64,000 nucleotides of DNA from Gammaproteobacteria bacterium UBA7449 (lineage in GTDB: Bacteria; Pseudomonadota; Gammaproteobacteria; Pseudomonadales; Pseudohongiellaceae), in contig DLPV01000019.1 of NCBI GenBank assembly GCA_002477465.1, forward strand, positions 19,849-83,848, read 5' to 3'. Each line of letters begins with the position of its first letter. The first letter of the stretch is position 1. A model generated the notes under the pieces. It was not told the DNA's origin, did no database searches, and saw only the letters and a program-made list of their open reading frames with translations. Positions 61,828 to 64,000 of the stretch are shown here, piece after piece. A program made the position numbers and the translations under genes.

Positions 61828-63861
61828 ATGTCGTATAAAAATCAAGCACTTCGCAGCTATTTCCCCTCTCACTTTTCAGTTTCATTGAAGAGAATCCTGC
61901 GCTTTTATGGCGTACTTTTTGGCCTGGCTGCAGCCTGCGCCAATGCCCAGCAGCCCATTGAGGTCACTGAGGATGTGCTCAAGGCGGCCATGCGTGAGGC
62001 TGACTCATTCTCATTAAAAGAAGGAAACCCACCGGTCTATCGTGGCTATAAAGGTGATGCGAGCAGTCCGAACGCGGAACTAGTAGGGTACCTGTTCGAA
62101 ACACCTGACTATCCGCCGGAAGAGGTGGGATACAGTGCGCCAATCGATGTGCTGGTCGGTATTGAGTTGGACGGCACGCTCACCGGTATCGAGGTGCTGC
62201 ACTACATCGAATCTTATAAGAGTATTCGAGGCGACTTCATTAACAGTGAATATTTTCCACAGCAGTTCTCTCGCAAGAACATCGTCGAGGATTTTCGAGT
62301 AGGCCGTGATATCGACGGAATCTCCCGCGCGACTATCACCAGTTGGGCTGTGGCCCGTGGCGTGCGTGATTCAGCACGCCGAGTCGCGCTCGCCTATTTG
62401 GCGGACTCTGAATATGTCGCGGCCACCAGCGGTGACGCCGTGGCTCTGAAGGTTTATGAAGAGCAAAGCTGGGACGACATGATTGACAGCGGCCTGGTGC
62501 AGGAAATGCTGGTAGTCCAGCCCGATGGCACGGAACTGGAGCTGTCCCTGGCCTTTATGGGTCATGATGGATTGGGAGAGCTCCTTATAGGAGAGGATGA
62601 CTATTCGACCGCCGATCGCGATGCCAGCAATCGTTCTCGGGAAGGACGTATGCTGCTGGTTGGCATCGATGGCAATTCCTCGCAGCCGTTTCGCCAGGAA
62701 CGCCTGGCTATAAAGCAGGGAGAGGAAGTCTTCCCGGTGGAGCGGCCCCGCTTCGTCTATGCCGGTAGTGCGGACGACGGCAAGATTGCTGGCAAGACGC
62801 GTTTCGCCGGGGCGATTGTGCTGATGCCGGAACTGGATCTTACGCAGCCATTCTCAGTGCTGTATAGCACAGAAGGGGTGGTGGGTGAGTTCGGTGGCAT
62901 TCACGAAATGGCTTACCAGGTGCCTCCACTGGCCCTGGCACTGTCCGAAGGAGGGACTATCCCTCCCGACCTGCTTCCAGAGCCAGATGAAGATTCGCCG
63001 CGGTTCCAGTATCCAGACGAGACCGTGTGGTCAGAATTATTGGACAGCGCACCGGTGTCTGAGGTGATTGCAGTCATACTTATCTGCGCACTGGTCATGA
63101 CCGCGTTCATTCGCAAGAGCGCGGCCTTCCGCTGGGCTGCATTGACCGTCACCCTGTTTTATTTGGGCTGGATGGATGGTGGTTTCGTTTCGGTTTCTCA
63201 TATCACTAACGGCATCAAGCTTGGCCCCTCGCTGTTCCTGAATGATCTGCCGCTGTTGATCATCATCGTGTTTACCGTGGTCACGGCCTTGCTGTGGGGC
63301 AGAATTTTCTGTTCGTCGTTGTGTCCCTTCGGTGCGTTACAAGACTTCATCACTCGCATCGTGCCCAAGCGCTTTCAGTATCAGGTACCGCAGGCCATTC
63401 ATGATGTCGCGATTTACCTGAAGTACGCCATTCTTGCGTTCCTCGTGGTGATGGCTATCGCCTATGCCGATCTTAGTTTATTCCAGTATTTCGAACCGTT
63501 TGGCACCGTGTTTTATATCTCACGCTCCATGGTGCTGTGGGGGATTGCCGCAGTATTCCTGCTTGGCGCGCTGTTTATCCCCAGGTTCTATTGTCGCTAT
63601 GCCTGTCCGCTAGGTGCGGCTCTCGGTGTGGTATCACTGGTGTCCCCGTGGCGCATCAAGCGTGTGCCTCAGTGCGATGTTTGCAAGGTGTGTGAGCAGG
63701 CCTGTCCCACCGGCGCAATTCGCGGCCCCAAGATCGATTTTAAGGAATGCGTGCGCTGCGATATCTGCGATTACAAACTGATCGCAAAAGCGGGTGTATG
63801 CAAACATGATATTGAGGCTGTTAAAGTCAGAGTAAAAAACTGGGATGCGGCCACCGCGTAA
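61828..63861 (+). CDS. NosR/NirI-like FMN and 4Fe-4S membrane protein
   Basis: 677 residues. Signal peptide, then an FMN-binding domain (about residues 80-190) with DIDGISRATITS, the flavin-attachment pattern (Thr). A periplasmic region follows to residue about 400, then five TM segments with CSSLCPFGAL and CRYACPLGAALG, the NosR-type Cys motifs. The C-terminus carries two 4Fe-4S sites: CDVCKVCEQACP and CVRCDICDYKLIAKAGVCKHD. NosR supplies electrons for nitrous oxide reductase in denitrifiers; nos genes are not visible before the window ends. It may alternatively be a general RnfG/ApbE-linked flavoprotein. Confidence 0.85.
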   Translation: MSYKNQALRSYFPSHFSVSLKRILRFYGVLFGLAAACANAQQPIEVTEDVLKAAMREADSFSLKEGNPPVYRGYKGDASSPNAELVGYLFETPDYPPEEVGYSAPIDVLVGIELDGTLTGIEVLHYIESYKSIRGDFINSEYFPQQFSRKNIVEDFRVGRDIDGISRATITSWAVARGVRDSARRVALAYLADSEYVAATSGDAVALKVYEEQSWDDMIDSGLVQEMLVVQPDGTELELSLAFMGHDGLGELLIGEDDYSTADRDASNRSREGRMLLVGIDGNSSQPFRQERLAIKQGEEVFPVERPRFVYAGSADDGKIAGKTRFAGAIVLMPELDLTQPFSVLYSTEGVVGEFGGIHEMAYQVPPLALALSEGGTIPPDLLPEPDEDSPRFQYPDETVWSELLDSAPVSEVIAVILICALVMTAFIRKSAAFRWAALTVTLFYLGWMDGGFVSVSHITNGIKLGPSLFLNDLPLLIIIVFTVVTALLWGRIFCSSLCPFGALQDFITRIVPKRFQYQVPQAIHDVAIYLKYAILAFLVVMAIAYADLSLFQYFEPFGTVFYISRSMVLWGIAAVFLLGALFIPRFYCRYACPLGAALGVVSLVSPWRIKRVPQCDVCKVCEQACPTGAIRGPKIDFKECVRCDICDYKLIAKAGVCKHDIEAVKVRVKNWDAATA

Positions 63862-64000
63862 CAAATCACCCTGAACGCTATAAAAACTAAACTGCTGTTC
63901 AGTTTTCTCAGCGCAGTACTCCTTCTTGCTTGACTAATCTCACACGGATTGGTTCTGCTGATTGCGGTCTGCCGATAAATTCGATAGCTTGTCTGCCGTT

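Noticed and set aside
1..64000. CRISPR array, rRNA operon, prophage or secretion-system cluster
   Set aside because: No regularly spaced repeats, rRNA-like sequence, phage structural genes or secretion-system ATPases were seen.

Overview
The window looks like a chromosome segment from a free-living, aerobic, heterotrophic gammaproteobacterium, probably marine or oligotrophic. This is inferred from the gene set, not from a marker gene. The set includes many exported quinoprotein (PQQ) dehydrogenases with cytochrome c partners, TonB-dependent uptake, an MMPL/RND pump with a LolA-like partner and an outer-membrane barrel, ATP-dependent PEP carboxykinase, a WaaE-like glycosyltransferase and a heptosyltransferase. 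Codon usage is mid-GC for most of the window. The stretch from about 31.5 to 36.5 kb is visibly richer in A+T.

Layout. (1) 0-9.2 kb, minus strand: an M16 metalloprotease lipoprotein, an ABC-2 ATPase and permease (ATGA overlap), a double-PDZ lipoprotein and two tandem FG-GAP/VCBS secreted proteins, packed like one operon; upstream lies a small exported helical protein. (2) 9.4-20.7 kb: a CLC chloride channel with CBS domains interrupted by an in-frame TAA, an exported amidase, a dicarboxylate symporter, a second exported helical protein related to the first, and a three-gene MMPL / LolA-like / barrel operon. (3) 20.9-30.9 kb: small housekeeping genes (DUF4156 lipoprotein, FAD-linked oxidase, atypical SDR, nitroreductase, degenerate receiver domain, VOC protein, 3-methyladenine glycosylase I near a strong LexA box, exported RidA, DUF5916, DUF2721, DUF2306). 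(4) 31-38.6 kb: a plastic region with a MITE-like element, a tRNA-Arg with a duplicated 5' half and a stray 3' end, a 26-bp direct repeat pair, a CIA30 protein, a GT-C glycosyltransferase, an acyltransferase, a minor pilin, a B-box-like protein and a frameshifted NTF2-like gene. (5) 38.9-57.5 kb: four or five quinoprotein-type dehydrogenases, a diheme cytochrome c, an NHL propeller, a TonB receptor, LPS glycosyltransferases, a PETase-like serine hydrolase and two more genes carrying in-frame stops. (6) 57.7-64 kb: pckA, a bicupin-like exported protein, a DmpA/P1 peptidase and a NosR-like FMN/4Fe-4S membrane protein.

Main points of interest are four interrupted genes (one TAA, two TGA, one frameshift) in a short window, a PETase-like hydrolase without the PETase-specific disulfide, an SDR lacking its catalytic Tyr and Lys, the M16-ABC-PDZ-VCBS operon, and the tRNA-Arg scrap locus with its MITE-like neighbour. 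I see no CRISPR array, rRNA, integrase, transposase or PQQ biosynthesis gene. No obviously complete new system stands out; the M16-ABC-PDZ-VCBS and MMPL-LolA-barrel operons are the best candidates for undescribed machinery.
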